The notes beneath the pieces were generated by a model, which was not told the DNA's origin, did no database searches, and saw only the letters and a program-made list of their open reading frames with translations. DNA of 64,000 bases. It comes from Batillaria attramentaria (taxonomy: Eukaryota > Mollusca > Gastropoda > Batillariidae). Positions 38,836-51,042 of this stretch are shown here, piece after piece (position 1 is the stretch's first letter; each line of letters opens with the position of its first letter). The position numbers and the translations under genes are program-made. The stretch is from the NCBI GenBank assembly GCA_018292915.2, contig JACVVK020000088.1:1187001-1251000 (forward strand). Reading direction: 5' to 3'.

Positions 38836-38901
<66 letters not shown>
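38836..38901. repeat. (GT)n array
   Basis: About 33 GT units just beyond the putative PDZRN poly(A) site. Confidence 0.98.
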
Positions 38902-38904
<3 letters not shown>

Positions 38905-38934
38905 AGATAAGATAGATTTATAAAACAAAGATCC

Positions 38935-38936
<2 letters not shown>

Positions 38937-39020
<84 letters not shown>
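38937..39020. repeat. (CT)n-(CA)n array
   Basis: About 32 CT units followed by ten CA units. Confidence 0.98.
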
Positions 39021-39021
<1 letters not shown>

Positions 39022-40086
39022 GTGTATTGACACAAGCCCGCGCGCACCTCGCAGTGTCATCGTCTTTCAGAATCACTCGCCAATAATCTTGGACCATAAT
39101 AAAAACTTGCTGCATCAGCTAAATGGAATCGAAGACTGCAGATCAGTCGTTGGCCCTCACGCACCGTATTCAATGTTTGGCAGTGGTCCTTGACTTGTAC
39201 CCAGATGAAAGCGACGGTATCAGCCTGGGTGGCTGTTGAGTTGTTAACCGTCTCCCCTCACACAATCTTGCCCTTTCTGGAATTCGTATTGAACACACTG
39301 GAGATTACCTCCCCGACGATTACTTACGTGGCCCCTGTAGGTCGTGATAATGGGACAGTAGCAGCAGTAGGTCAGAAGGCCGGGTGAGCGGGGCCAGACC
39401 CCTAGTGAGAAGGGCTTTGTCGTCATCTGTCATTGTGAGGACAACGATAATGTCCCATCCACGCTGCCTGTACTGGCTTATCCCCACCCCTGGCGCGATA
39501 CCGGCGCTCCGGTCCGGCTCACGGCGACACGGTCGGTTCCTCGCGGCGTCTTTGATGTGGGCCGGTCCTCACGATAACTGCCGATTGAGGGGCTGTTATG
39601 GCAGCCAGCAGATACAATCATAAAATGGCGGGGATGACGAGTGTCACATCATATTCTCCTTGGTCCTGATCTCGTCACCGGGGGAGGTCGGTCATATTGT
39701 GGGATTAAGTCCGGAGCGTCAACAACCTACACATGCTGAGTGATGGGAAACCTGCATTGCTTGTAGTACATGTACTCGGTTTCTGCACCGATTCCGTTAA
39801 ACCTGTGCTGCTCATAGTATTAATTCATAGTGCCTGGCGCACGGTCGTGTCTGAGGACGCTTTCGGATGGGAAATCTATTATAGTTCCCTACAGAAAAGT
39901 TTGGTCACCTATCAAGTTAACAGTGATTGGCTGGTCATCCCCCCCCCCCCCCCAGTCTCAGTCCAGAACAACGGGTTCGCGGCGTCAAAAATTGACACTA
40001 CACGGGCCAACACTTATTTACCTGTCAGCACGGGACAAAGCAGTATAACTTAGAGGCAAATCAACCCTAACAGATCGCTCGTATTC

Positions 40087-40089
<3 letters not shown>

Positions 40090-40151
<62 letters not shown>

Positions 40152-40259
40152 TGACAAACACACACACACATACATACACACACATACATACATACATACA
40201 CACATACACACAACACACACACACACACACACACACAGGGCACGGGGGGGGGGGGGGGA
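40090..40259. repeat. (CA)n with CATA blocks and G run
   Basis: A CA tract broken by catacata blocks and ending in a run of about 14 G. Confidence 0.97.
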
Positions 40260-40350
40260 GGGAGTCGCATACAGAGAGAGGGCCCGGGGATTTTCAAGTT
40301 AAATAATGATTTACACACTGACTACAAGATTTCGTATCTACACACTCTAC

Positions 40351-40516
40351 AGACTTGAGGGCTTGAAACAACCCAAGGGAACGGTCGCTTGTTGTATACG
40401 TCAGTCTGTAGTCCAGTTCATGTGAATGCGGCTTTCTGTCCAAAACTGATGACCAGGGTTACAGACTGACTAACAAACAAGCGACTGTTCCGTAAGTTGT
40501 TTCAAGTCCTCAAGTA
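40351..40516. mobile_element. imperfect inverted repeat (fold-back element)
   Basis: The left arm 40351-40409 (cttgagggcttgaaacaac, cggtcgcttgtt, gtcagtctgta) and right arm 40461-40516 (acagactgac, aacaagcgactgttcc, gttgtttcaagtcctcaag) are complementary over about 55 bp, with a loop of about 50 bp. This is consistent with a small nonautonomous DNA element. No clear TSD seen. Confidence 0.6.
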
Positions 40517-41046
40517 ATTCGTCAGTGTGGCAATCAAACGAGAAGTGTGGGAAGACGAAGAGCTCCTTGTAAACACATCAATGTCGGCACTGTGCGAGAA
40601 ACAAAAGCCACGCTTATTTTTACTGTGGTGGAACATACAACAACCGACACCAAAAACCGCTAGAAGAAAATAATTTCCGCACGTGTGTTTTCCATTTTTC
40701 CCTGCTCGTGCCGACACAGCCAGTGCAAAAGGGCGGGACCCAAGTGGCGAAAAGTCAGGGAACGTAAATAAATTGGACAGAAGCGCAAAAATAAAACATA
40801 CGGGTATGAACTGAACTGAAGCAGGCAAGCAGACAAATGCTGAAGCGAAGTACGCAACGTGTGCTTTTGCCCTCAGTCTACACAGGACCGCTGGCATCAA
40901 CAAACGGGCAGCCTGAAAACGGGACTGTTGCTTTCGTCGGCAACATTCATCATGATCATGCCACAGTCTTCTGCTGCTGTTCGCCGGCTGAAACTTCCCA
41001 CATTCTAACTAACTTACTGCTGGCTCTTCTTTCTTCAACTCATAGG

Positions 41047-41221
41047 GGTGAGTGGGGTGGGTGTTTGGGTTTTAACGTCCTTTTCCACCACATACGGGTG
41101 ATATCAAAGACGGGGCAACGATGAAAAAGCCAGCACAAATATTTGGCCCCTGCCGGGATTCGAACTCACGACCCGAGCATTGGAAGTCGAGCGCTCTAAC
41201 ATTCGGCCACCTTGGCTCCCC
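41047..41221 (-). mobile_element. tRNA-derived SINE, complete with TSD
   Basis: The same family as the copy at 44124, inverted, with the tRNA-like head at 41150-41221 (gggattcgaactc is the box B complement). Perfect 14-bp target-site duplications cttcaactcatagg flank it at 41033-41046 and 41222-41235, so it is an intact and fairly recent insertion. Confidence 0.9.
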
Positions 41222-41916
41222 CTTCAACTCATAGGCTGATCAAACAGCAGTGCTTTTAGTCTGAACAAACAGCGAACATGGTGTTTCCGTGTTTCTCGTG
41301 CGACGTGCGGCTACAACATGCCATCCCCCTAATTTATCCAGAGCTTGTTTTGTGCTGGCCGTTTTCCATGATTGTTCGAACAAAAACCTCTCCGCCTGTC
41401 TGTCATGAGCTTTAGTGATTTTATAAACGTAAAACAAACATTAAATGAGTCACCAGTAATCGTTTTTCTTTCTTTGACCTGTTCATCAGTATTATCTCCA
41501 GCGCTGTGAATAGTCAAGGGCTGAAGCCTCTCGGCTCGGCTCAAAATCACGTGCTCAGTCTACGGTGCATTGCACGGATAAGGTACACTGAGTAGCGGGT
41601 TACCTCAGGGTTGAGGTAGATTTTTCGGGATAAGTTCATAACTGTCTACATGTCTTTGGAGAAGCACGTTCAACACGCACAGCCGGTTTCCCTTCACACG
41701 GCCCTGGCACTGTAAGACACATGCATGCAGCTCAATAGAAGCTGGGAAGAGGAACAGCGATGACTCGCACTTTGTTGACAGCTGCACCTGCCGGTTCTGA
41801 TGGCGGCGTGCTTTGGTTCAGGTGCACTATCTCTCCTATAGTGTTACGCGCTGGTTACGATGGCTTAGCGAAGGAGTAAATCCTTGAACGTATCCTTAGT
41901 ATGACTCCACGTAGTC

Positions 41917-41918
<2 letters not shown>

Positions 41919-41957
<39 letters not shown>

Positions 41958-41995
41958 CATGGTGTGTGTGTGTGTGTCAGTGTGTGTGTGTGTGT

Positions 41996-42027
<32 letters not shown>
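41919..42027. repeat. (GT)n with GTCA interruptions
   Basis: GT tract interrupted by ccatg and twice by gtcagtg. Confidence 0.97.
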
Positions 42028-42029
<2 letters not shown>

Positions 42030-43938
42030 AGACCACACGGCCAGAAACAGCGGATTCGTGTAAGCCCAGCAGACTGATGAGTGTATGAATGGAAAAGAAG
42101 CTGATATTAATGGCCCTGAACATAGCCGGGAGGTCAGCAGTAGACGAGTGAGCGGCGGATGTAATAGGAGGCGAAGGTGGGGATCAAAAGGATAAAGACA
42201 GGTAAGAAGGGGATCCCGATATATCGGTGCTCCGCCTAAATATTTGTGCGCACCTGTCCAGCCCCACACGTTCCACAGGGAGGGGGAAGGGGGAGGGGAG
42301 AAGACTTTGAAGTGAGTCAAGTTGGCTGGGCCGGGCAGAGGGGGTGCTCTGGGCATGGAAGCAAGGCTCGATTTCAGCGCTTACTATCATCCTCAGCTGC
42401 TCATCTCACCCCCATGCAGAGTTAGTCCCTGCCCCCAGCGGGACTGTGTGGTATACTGCACGTACTGTACGGAGCATCTACAGAGATGGAGAGATGAATG
42501 GTGGATGCGGCTGTACTGGTCTGCAGGGAGCTAGTGTGATTTACCGTAACCTTAGTGATGGAAACAGCCTGGCATGGTGGGTCATACATCACAGTATTCA
42601 CACCGGAAAGACTTAGGGGAGGGGATGGGGTGGAGGTAGGGAAATGCACCAAACCGGTACTAGTAAAGTGCCAAATGTAAAATAATAGGCTTTACCGTTT
42701 ACAACAGTTTTGGTCCGGCAAAAAGATACCGTCCCAGGACAACGGTTCCAGTCGGTTTAATAATACTGATTAGCAACATTAAGGCGTTCCAAAAACACCA
42801 TCAACCACCAGCTGGACCGGACTCAGTGCTATCATAGTAATGGTGAACCGCCGTTTCACTGACGTCAACGTCAACGCCGACCTGAGGTTATACCGTCATT
42901 TTGACAACTTTCCCCGGGGCCGCGTAAATGACTAGCGGAAAGTAAGCTATAGACGTGTCAGTGTCCGCACGTTTTAGATGCATAACTATTTGGAAATATT
43001 GTGCTTACAACACAATCGACTGAAAAGTATAGATGTTTGCAGAAACAGGAGTTGGCTGTCAGAACTGGGGTATCATTCCAGTCAACCCAGACGGTGACGG
43101 ACAAACTGATGTAAAACAGTCAATTATCACAATAATAGCAGAAACTAAAGAGAGCAGCACAGATTATGATGCAGCACTTCCTTTACATTCAGCGAATTTT
43201 AGCCACGCGGCAGCCTTTCGAAAACTGAGGGAGGAGCAGATACCAATAAAAAATGTCTGTTTTAGCCTAGAGACTTGCGGCAGTATATCTGCCCGGGGAG
43301 AGAGAAAGCGGAGAGGCTGACGGAGGGAGAGAAAGAGAAAAGGAGGGGAGCCGGGGGGGGGGGGGTGGCGCGGGGAGTGTGTGTGTGTGTGTGGGGGGGG
43401 GAGGGGGTAAAGGATTAGAAGAAGAAGCAGAAGAAGAAAAAGGAGAAAAACTGTTTCTGACACACGTGCGCATTTGATTGGTGTAGAAAAACCTGCAGTA
43501 TCTGACAACGCGTCTGAGACCCGGCTGCCACTTGTTTGTTTCTGGAAGAGGAAGTGTGACATCAGGCAAGATGAACGTCTACGGACAATCTTTATGGAGA
43601 TGCACGCGGCCCTTGACGCTCTAACTTATTGGGGGCTCCATCCCTCCGGGTCACGGGTCTCCACCCCTGGTGAAACCTACCCCCACCTGGCAGGCGGGCG
43701 GGGCGGGCCTCAGGGACAGATTTATGGTTGCGCCACAAAATGCCGCAGTCTTCCGCCTCTTCCAGCCAGCATAGTTTCCCAGTATACGTGAGTTCTGCCC
43801 CTCCTTACCAGTAAACAAAGTCAACGAGGTGAAAATTAATGGAGTATGGTCCTTTTCTTTTCTCCGCAGACAGAGTCTGCTGCTCCACTTCTGCGAGCGG
43901 TAGTGGCATAACAGAAAGCAACTGCACAGAGGATAATC

Positions 43939-43941
<3 letters not shown>

Positions 43942-43998
<57 letters not shown>

Positions 43999-44027
43999 AG
44001 TGTGTGTGTATGTGTGTGTGTGTGCCC

Positions 44028-44061
<34 letters not shown>
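43942..44061. repeat. (GT)n array with interruptions
   Basis: GT tracts interrupted by gtcagtg, tatg and gcccg, 65 bp before a SINE. Confidence 0.97.
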
Positions 44062-44063
<2 letters not shown>

Positions 44064-44123
44064 CCTGTAATCTCCTCAGCGTGTTCAGTTGGATGACGAG
44101 TCACCGGATTGTCTTACAGTGTC

Positions 44124-44301
44124 CTCGGGGAGACGGGACTGCCGAATGGTAGAGCGTTGGACTTTCAATTCTCGGGTCGTGAGTTCGAATCCGGCCGGCG
44201 TGGGCCAGCCGGTATTTGTGCTGGCTATTTGCTCGTTGTCCCGTCTTTGATATCACCCATACGTGGTGGAAAAAGACGTTCAGCTCCCAAACACCCACCC
44301 C
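44124..44301 (+). mobile_element. tRNA-derived SINE, near-complete
   Basis: The tRNA-like head has a box A (tgccgaatgg, 44140-44149) and box B (agttcgaatcc, 44182-44192). The body reads tatttgtgctggctatttg, cccgtctttgatatcaccc and a cacccacccc tail. Flanking 9-bp direct repeats tacagtgtc at 44115-44123 and 44302-44310 are consistent with target-primed retrotransposition. Body and tail match the copies at 11887, 18683, 41047 and 45028. Confidence 0.85.
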
Positions 44302-44386
44302 TACAGTGTCTTCTCGAAACCCATGTCCTGCGGCTACGTTCCGTCACGGTACAGTCATCCAACACTGACACTGACGAGATTACAGG

Positions 44387-44389
<3 letters not shown>

Positions 44390-44443
<54 letters not shown>

Positions 44444-44548
44444 TGACACACACACACACACTGTGACACACACACACTGTGACACACACACACACACACA
44501 CACTGTGACACACACACACACACACTGTGACACACACACACACACTGT

Positions 44549-44620
<72 letters not shown>

Positions 44621-44650
44621 ACACTGAGAGAGAGAGAGAGAGAGAGAGAA
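44390..44650. repeat. (CA)n with periodic TGTGAC and a (GA)n tail
   Basis: CA tracts broken six times by ctgtgac at irregular spacing, then a GA tract. It follows the SINE at 44124 by 80 bp. Confidence 0.98.
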
Positions 44651-45027
44651 CTCCCGCGGTTTAGCTTACACCCAGAGCCCTCTTGTGGCGCCACATCATG
44701 ACTGCAGACCGGCAGGACGGCCAGAAATCGCGTGCGTCATGGAAACCTTGCTACAACTGAGCGGGGGTGACGACAGGCTGCAGAGAATGGCGGAATGCGA
44801 CATCATTTGTCAGCAGCAAGTTATGTGATGTGGAGCGGCCCGGGACGGAGTTCTAGTATCAGCCAGCATGTCCTATCACTAAACTCCGCCCTGGTGCGAC
44901 CTATACTGACCAGCCGGACCAACACTGAATCGGACCGCCGGCTCGGCATCTACGTGTTGAAGACAGGAACAGCTGCTTTTTGTGAGGTAGGATTCGACAT
45001 CACGATATGGACAACATAAATTTCTAG

Positions 45028-45121
45028 TGGGAGGGGGTGGGTGGGTGTTTGGGAGTTTAACGTCCTTTTCCACCACATACGGGTGACTAAGATATCAAAG
45101 ACGGGGCAACCCCGGCTCCCT
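45028..45121 (-). mobile_element. internally deleted SINE copy
   Basis: Shares the 3' half of the family (gtgtttgggagtttaacgtc, ccaccacatacgggtga, tatcaaagacggggcaac) and then jumps to ggctccc, the complement of the extreme 5' end, so the tRNA-like head is missing. Confidence 0.7.
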
Positions 45122-45238
45122 TTCTATTGGGACCAGTAAAATTGGTTGGGATGATGTTGGGGGAGTGGGGGAGGTGGGGGGGGGGGGGCGGTCGGAATGA
45201 AAAAGCACTACCCCAACACTGACTCTGACTGACAGCAG

Positions 45239-45240
<2 letters not shown>

Positions 45241-45285
<45 letters not shown>
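45241..45285. repeat. (CA)n array
   Basis: About 22 CA units, shortly after the damaged SINE copy. Confidence 0.98.
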
Positions 45286-45288
<3 letters not shown>

Positions 45289-46116
45289 AAGTGAGGGAAG
45301 GCCGGAGCGGTGAGGCCCAGGCCGTCAGTATCGGAGTCTTAGTGTAGCCTGCCAGCTTGTCAACCGCCAGGGGGGACGCCGGACAAGTTCCGTTGGAAGG
45401 GAGCGCGTGACGCGAGCTGTACCGGAAACACGAGGTTATCAGCCACAGCCAGTCACAGCCTGCTGATAAAGGAACTCCGTAAGGTTAATGAGAACGACCT
45501 GCTCCGTACGGCCGGCTGTCGCTCCACGTTCAAGACTGTGGAAAACAAGATATCCCCCCTCCCCCCCCCCCCCGACGGCCCACCCCTCCTCACATCCATC
45601 CCACTCACCCCCTCCCCCACCCAGGTTGTTGGTTTGACAGTTGTCACTACAGCGGCGGGTACCCCGGCCGAGGCGCTGAGCCTTGACATCCTCAGTGACG
45701 CTCTCCCACGGTCTGGTTCCACTGAGTCCTGGGGTCACACATTCACTTCAGAGCTGCCACTGCCGACAACTCCACATCGTCTGCCACACGCCCGTAAGTC
45801 TTGGAAGTGTCACAAAACGGAGACCATTCCGACTCTGGAGCTGTGCACTTCAACTTGAAGTGGATCATGTGAAAAGAGAGAGAGAGAGAGACGGACAGAC
45901 AGACAGACAGACGGAGACAGGCAAAATTACATGAAACGGAACTTCTCCCCTCTATCCGTTCTTCTCCCGCCCTTTCCTGCACTGACACATCGTGCGCCCT
46001 TCCAACAACTTGTTCCTCCGCCCCCGACAACAAAAACTAAGCCGCAACAACAAAGAAACAAAACAAAACAAAAAAGACAAACACCAGACCGAGATCCTCA
46101 CAATTGAGAGACAGGA

Positions 46117-46157
46117 GAGCGCGCGCGCGCGTGTGTGTGTGTGTGTGTGTGTGTGTG
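46117..46157. repeat. (GC)n-(GT)n array
   Basis: About six GC units leading into about thirteen GT units. Confidence 0.96.
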
Positions 46158-46189
46158 CCGGTATTTACCAATTGTGTTTTGAACGTTTC

Positions 46190-46330
46190 ACGTCATCTGT
46201 CCACAGCAAATATGATTTTCAAAGACGTGAACACCGGATAAAGCATCACAAATTTTGGCGCCGTCAGTATTCGAACCCTAAAACCTTCCGATTCGGGCTC
46301 GCACTGATACAAGCGCGACTGCTGGGGAAA
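46190..46330 (-). mobile_element. possible divergent tRNA-like SINE fragment
   Basis: The minus strand has ggttttagggttcgaatac, a good box B-like match, preceded by a sequence that could be a decayed head. It does not share the body of the other SINE family, and box A is unconvincing. Confidence 0.25.
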
Positions 46331-46831
46331 AAAGTTCCTCAGCTACACATACCAGTTCTGTCCTCGGATCACCTGCCTCTTCATGTTATCAGCAAGATAA
46401 ATACAAGGTTAACCCTGGTCTTATGCTAAAAGAAGAAAAAAAACAAACATCCGTTGTCAGCAAGAGCAGGGTTAAAGCATACAACAAATCTAAAGGTTTG
46501 TTTTTTTTCCCCAGTCATGAACGACGTGTTCACCAACGATTTTCTGGAACCGAGATGTGCGAGGGTAGGGGGAACCTGTCAAGTTGGAGCGGGTTCGTGC
46601 AACACTGTCGGATAGTGTAGAGGGAATAACTCGGCTAATTGTACCTGTGTAGGCGCACAGATTACTTCCCCTGTCTAGCATGGGCGTACCAAGTCCTTGA
46701 ATCTTGGTCCCTGACGTTTCCTTACTTTGACAATACTATAATACAATACAATAATTGAGTGTGAAATTCCACTTCACTTAATAATGAACTAAGTTAAATC
46801 TGACTCACTAAAACTCAACAACTGATGCTTT

Positions 46832-46925
46832 ATTCAATTCAATTCAATTCAATTCAATATAACTTTATTGTCTGTCGATGGCAGAAAATTTTCTTCTGGC
46901 TCACACACACACACACACACACAAT
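46832..46925. repeat. (AATTC)n tract, AT-rich core and short (CA)n
   Basis: Five to six attca/aattc pentamers, then tataactttattgtctgtcg, gcagaaaattttcttctggc and a CA tract. The layout resembles the simple-repeat 3' terminus of a retroelement, but no LINE coding sequence is visible. Confidence 0.5.
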
Positions 46926-47422
46926 AATTTATCTAGACATATAAATCCATACATATTAAACACAGATCCTAAAGTAATGTGTGATGTCCAAGTCTAATAC
47001 TATGCAACTAAACTAAGAAATCTAAACTAAATGATGGCAAGGCATAGCGGACATGACACAGCTGAGTAGTAAGCCCAGTTTTGAAAATCTCTTCCAACTG
47101 GTGCCTTTGTCATCATGTGTAATCCCGGGCCAGTTGTAGAAGACAGCAATGTTCCTTTTATGTTCAAGACTATCTAAATTTTATGACACCACTTTCAGTG
47201 TGATTGTGGCCAGTTGGTAAGCCATCCATCTCTCTCTCTCTTTTTCTCTTTCACAAACACACCACCACCAACAACAGACAAAAAAAAGAAATCAAGAAGG
47301 AAAAAAGTCAGTACAGTGAAATAGAAATAAAGATGCATGTCTGATATGCATTAGGGAAGTAGGTGCAAATGCTGTGATGCGGGACAATAAGAACACAGCA
47401 AAACAAAACATGTTGATTAGAT

Positions 47423-47428
47423 TTTATT
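47423..47428 (-). terminator. candidate polyadenylation signal of the PH-actin gene
   Basis: AATAAA on the minus strand, followed within 15-25 bases by TGTTTTGTTTTGCTGTG, an ideal GU-rich downstream element. This is the best poly(A) site after the stop codon. Confidence 0.6.
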
Positions 47429-48521
47429 TGAATTCCTTGTATCAGCCTTGAACAACACTCAGTACACTTGTACATAAAAATAATTGTTTACACTCATACG
47501 GCAAAGAAAACCTTTCAGTAACCGTCTGAAACAAACTGAATAATGTCACAACCATCCATGTAAAAAATTTAAGTTTGTTCTTCATAAACCTTCCAAGACA
47601 CATCAAAGCGAGACAATAACATCTTGCAATTAACACTCCATTTTCTGCAGATCTGTTTAAAACTGGGACTGCACATTAAACTTCTCACTTCTGCATAGGG
47701 AATAGAAAGAATTTAAATTTAAATTAAAAAAATGACAGTATCAAATTGATCAACAAATATTGCAAATAATTACACTGTATTAAAAAAATAGTCCATATGT
47801 CGCTAGTTATATTTTCCCACCCAATCATATTACCAGACTTTCCATAATTTGCATTCAAAATTCATCAGATGCTGTTTGCGTTTTTCTTTTTAATCAGCTA
47901 ATGTAACTTACGCCTCCTCCCTCCAGCTTTTGTTGAATTCTAAATGTACGCAATAATAGCATTGTTTTGTAGAGTATTCAATTACACCAAACTTTGTGAA
48001 TCAATGTTAACAATGCAGCTGTTCATTGACTGCAGACCAGACAACTATGCTGAGACAACGTGAATCACACAAAGACTACATCCAGCAAAGAGTAGCGGCA
48101 GACTTGACATGCAGACAGTAGTGTCAGTACCCTTTATCAAAGGCCGCTCTTCAGCAGCTGAACTAATCTCACACACTGTATAAAATAAGTGTAACAAATT
48201 AAAAACAAGCTATTGCAGACATTCAGTGAGACAGCAGCAACAATGATGCAAACATACATTAAAAACTAACAACAATAACAGGATGCGTATGGTAAAACAA
48301 TTACATCATAGCAATAAGTTAGCAGGGGTTACATAATTAAGCTTCACATTTACAAATGATCTCAGCTTTCAGAAAAGAAGAAAATGCATATGCCCGATGC
48401 CCCGGTTCAAAGGTTTGGTATCTGCTGTACAAACCACACCACCATACATTCACTCTATTTCTACAGGTCACATTATCAGTAAAATCAATCAGGCAGTCTC
48501 CCTAGCAAGTGTGGACCTGTC

Positions 48522-48567
48522 TCTGTGTGTGTGTGTGTTGTGTGTTGTATGTGTGTGTGTGTGTGTG
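48522..48567. repeat. short (GT)n array
   Basis: GT units interrupted by ttg and ttgta, within the probable 3'UTR of the PH-actin gene. Confidence 0.9.
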
Positions 48568-48841
48568 ACAATGAAAGTGATCATCTTACCCATGTATAGT
48601 GATCCTCTCATGCAATTTTACAAAACTTTATCAAGGACAACTCTTATCAAACATTTCTGTCCTCAGCGTAACAACTTGTACACAAAATGCAGTGTAAATA
48701 ATGGGCAGCATCACATTCTATGGCAGCATTATTACCAATCGGAGAAAAAAGAAAAAACAAAAAAACAAGTGGGGATTGCCTGCATGATCAGTTTCAGGAA
48801 AACAGGACAGTGGGAACAGTGTATATGTATTGGTACAATGG

Positions 48842-48883
48842 TGCACACACACACACACACACACAGACACACACACACACACA
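48842..48883. repeat. short (CA)n array
   Basis: About 20 CA units with one aga interruption, within the probable 3'UTR of the PH-actin gene. Confidence 0.93.
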
Positions 48884-51042
48884 TTCAGCTTTGTTACAAA
48901 CAATAAACTAGCTTCAGCATGACAGGCTTAAAAATAATTCCCCAGAATTCTTGTAGAAAACTACAAGTGAAAACTGAACAGTTACATAGCCTGAACACAG
49001 TGCTCAGTCTTACTTTTACTCCACTCAGATATATTATCCTACCAGGCTGATCACAGAACTCAGAATGCAAGTTGGGGACACAATTTATTGTTCACTCTAC
49101 TAAAAAGACAGAAGAGTGTTGTACCAAAAGAGTACACACACTCGACTGAATTAAATTTTCAAAAAAACAAACAACAACAAAAAAACACACTGGAATGCTG
49201 TAATGAACTGATTGCTTTTCACGGTCTTTTCCCCTGAGAACAATTTGCAAAGTGAAGTAAAACGTCTCTTGCACTCAATGTCTCAGCATACCTGACCTCC
49301 TTGTAAGCTATGAAATCAAACCATTATACATACACACACACGCCTCCTCAAATATCTACAGTATAGTGGAGCATAACACAATGAAGGGCCACCTTTCATC
49401 AGGTAACATTTGTACAGTGCAGGGCACATCTACCATCCTTTCAAAATAAGCTCAAAACTGCTGCATTAAAGGCGAGAGCCATCCGAACTGTTTCAACGTT
49501 TGTGCTCAACAACTGAAACGACCATTACCATTGAACATTGTGTCCAAACTAATTCAAATCCCCAAACTGAAATATGACAAACAACACTGAAAAAGTCTGC
49601 TGCCAAGAACACTCTTTTAGAATACAATGGAATGACAAAGCACTTTCAAGAAATAATTGCAATGGATATGTGAAAATGGTTAGATATAGACACCACACAT
49701 AGGCAAGCAAAGTGCATTAAAATCCTTCTGAAAAGGGAATGTGGAGCTGCATACATATTGATATGTTTCTCAAAATAGGATTTTAAAAAATGTATACATA
49801 TACATAAAATACAACTTTGCAGTAGGCAAATGTAACACTAGTTGTTACATACAACTTCCATATTATAACATCAGTGTGTAGAAGTCACCTCCAGATGTAG
49901 TTAAAAAAACCCGGGTACGATGCAAAACAAACATACACTGGTAGATAGAGTAGCACATATATGTATCACATTTTATACTAACATGATTAGGTTTCCTTAA
50001 ATACTAATGTATACATTGGAATGTGGTACATGTACATACCTAAAACCTACATGTTTTGTTCTTGAAGTACACAGGAATAGAATAAAATAAAGTGTGCATA
50101 AACAGAAGAAACATCCCAACCTTTGAGTACAATCATGTGTGTGAGATACGAAATGTACCGAGTACTTAAATGATACAAATATCAAGTTTTACAAATTATG
50201 ATTACTTTCTTTAATCAAAGCTACCCAGTCATATTCCCAAAACAGTGCTTCAGGAGTAAAAACAAAAGTTTATCAGTAATCAAAATCGAGGAACTGAACA
50301 AAAAGGACTGTCAAGACCTGTGTCCTCACACAGGGGACAGAACTTAATTCTGGCTCTAACAACAAATACACACAGATCTTCACAGTAAGGATAAGAGGGC
50401 ACATTGCAGATCAAATTAAACATGTACACATACATATATCTGTACACATTCACAGATGCACTAATATGTTAATTTAATGTGCATGGAAGCCATGGTGAAC
50501 AGGGTGTCAAACCAAGGTGTTGCTGTCCACATGCTGTGTCTATACATGTGATCCACATGTACATGACTGTATTCTCAAAGACGCTCTGAAAATTTCTATG
50601 TTCTCTACACCTTTCTGTGCTCTCAGATTCCAACAAATGTAGACCATTAGTCATATAAGTCAAGCCTTATCTGCCGCAACAGGGAACAATATCAGTCGAC
50701 TGCTTAACAATTTCCACTTCAGCACTATACACTGATTTCATTAAGGATTTGCATCGCTTCATGTTCCCACTGATAATCTACCTCACTGCTCAAAGCTGAC
50801 CGATTGCTAATGGTAACCAGGCAGGTGTTTGAAACCAGTGACGAGATTTGTAGAACAGGCCATCAAACTACAACAGGCTGAGCTGCAGCTAAATTTCTTT
50901 CAGTTCCTTTACCAGCAACAAATCCTTCCACTACAAGGTAAAAACAACATGTGCCAGTCTAGCAGAATTCCTGGAAGAATCATGTCAGTCTTTCTGAAGG
51001 ACCAAAAGTCGAGATTACGTCTGTCAGTATGCTGGTGGAGTA

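Larger units (their letters stand above)
38790..47400. other. intergenic region between convergent genes
   Basis: No coding region is supported. It contains several CA/GT arrays, two near-complete SINEs (41047, 44124), a rearranged copy (45028), a fold-back element (40351), an AATTC pentamer tract (46832) and GA/GACA tracts. Open frames here mainly translate simple repeats. Confidence 0.7.
47405..51042 (-). other. probable 3'UTR of the PH-actin gene
   Basis: About 3.6 kb of AT-rich sequence without a supportable gene, ending at a strong poly(A) signal. Composition differs sharply from the GC-richer, repeat-laden DNA below 46700. Short GT/CA arrays occur at 48522 and 48842. The extent is inferred. 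Confidence 0.55.

Noticed and set aside
43033..43320. 95-residue ORF with ordinary amino acid composition
   Set aside because: No recognisable domain, no splice partners and a purine-rich low-complexity end; likely chance.
44124..44301. Functional tRNA gene
   Set aside because: Box A and box B are present, but the sequence is followed by a SINE body shared with other copies and flanked by TSDs; the cloverleaf is not intact.
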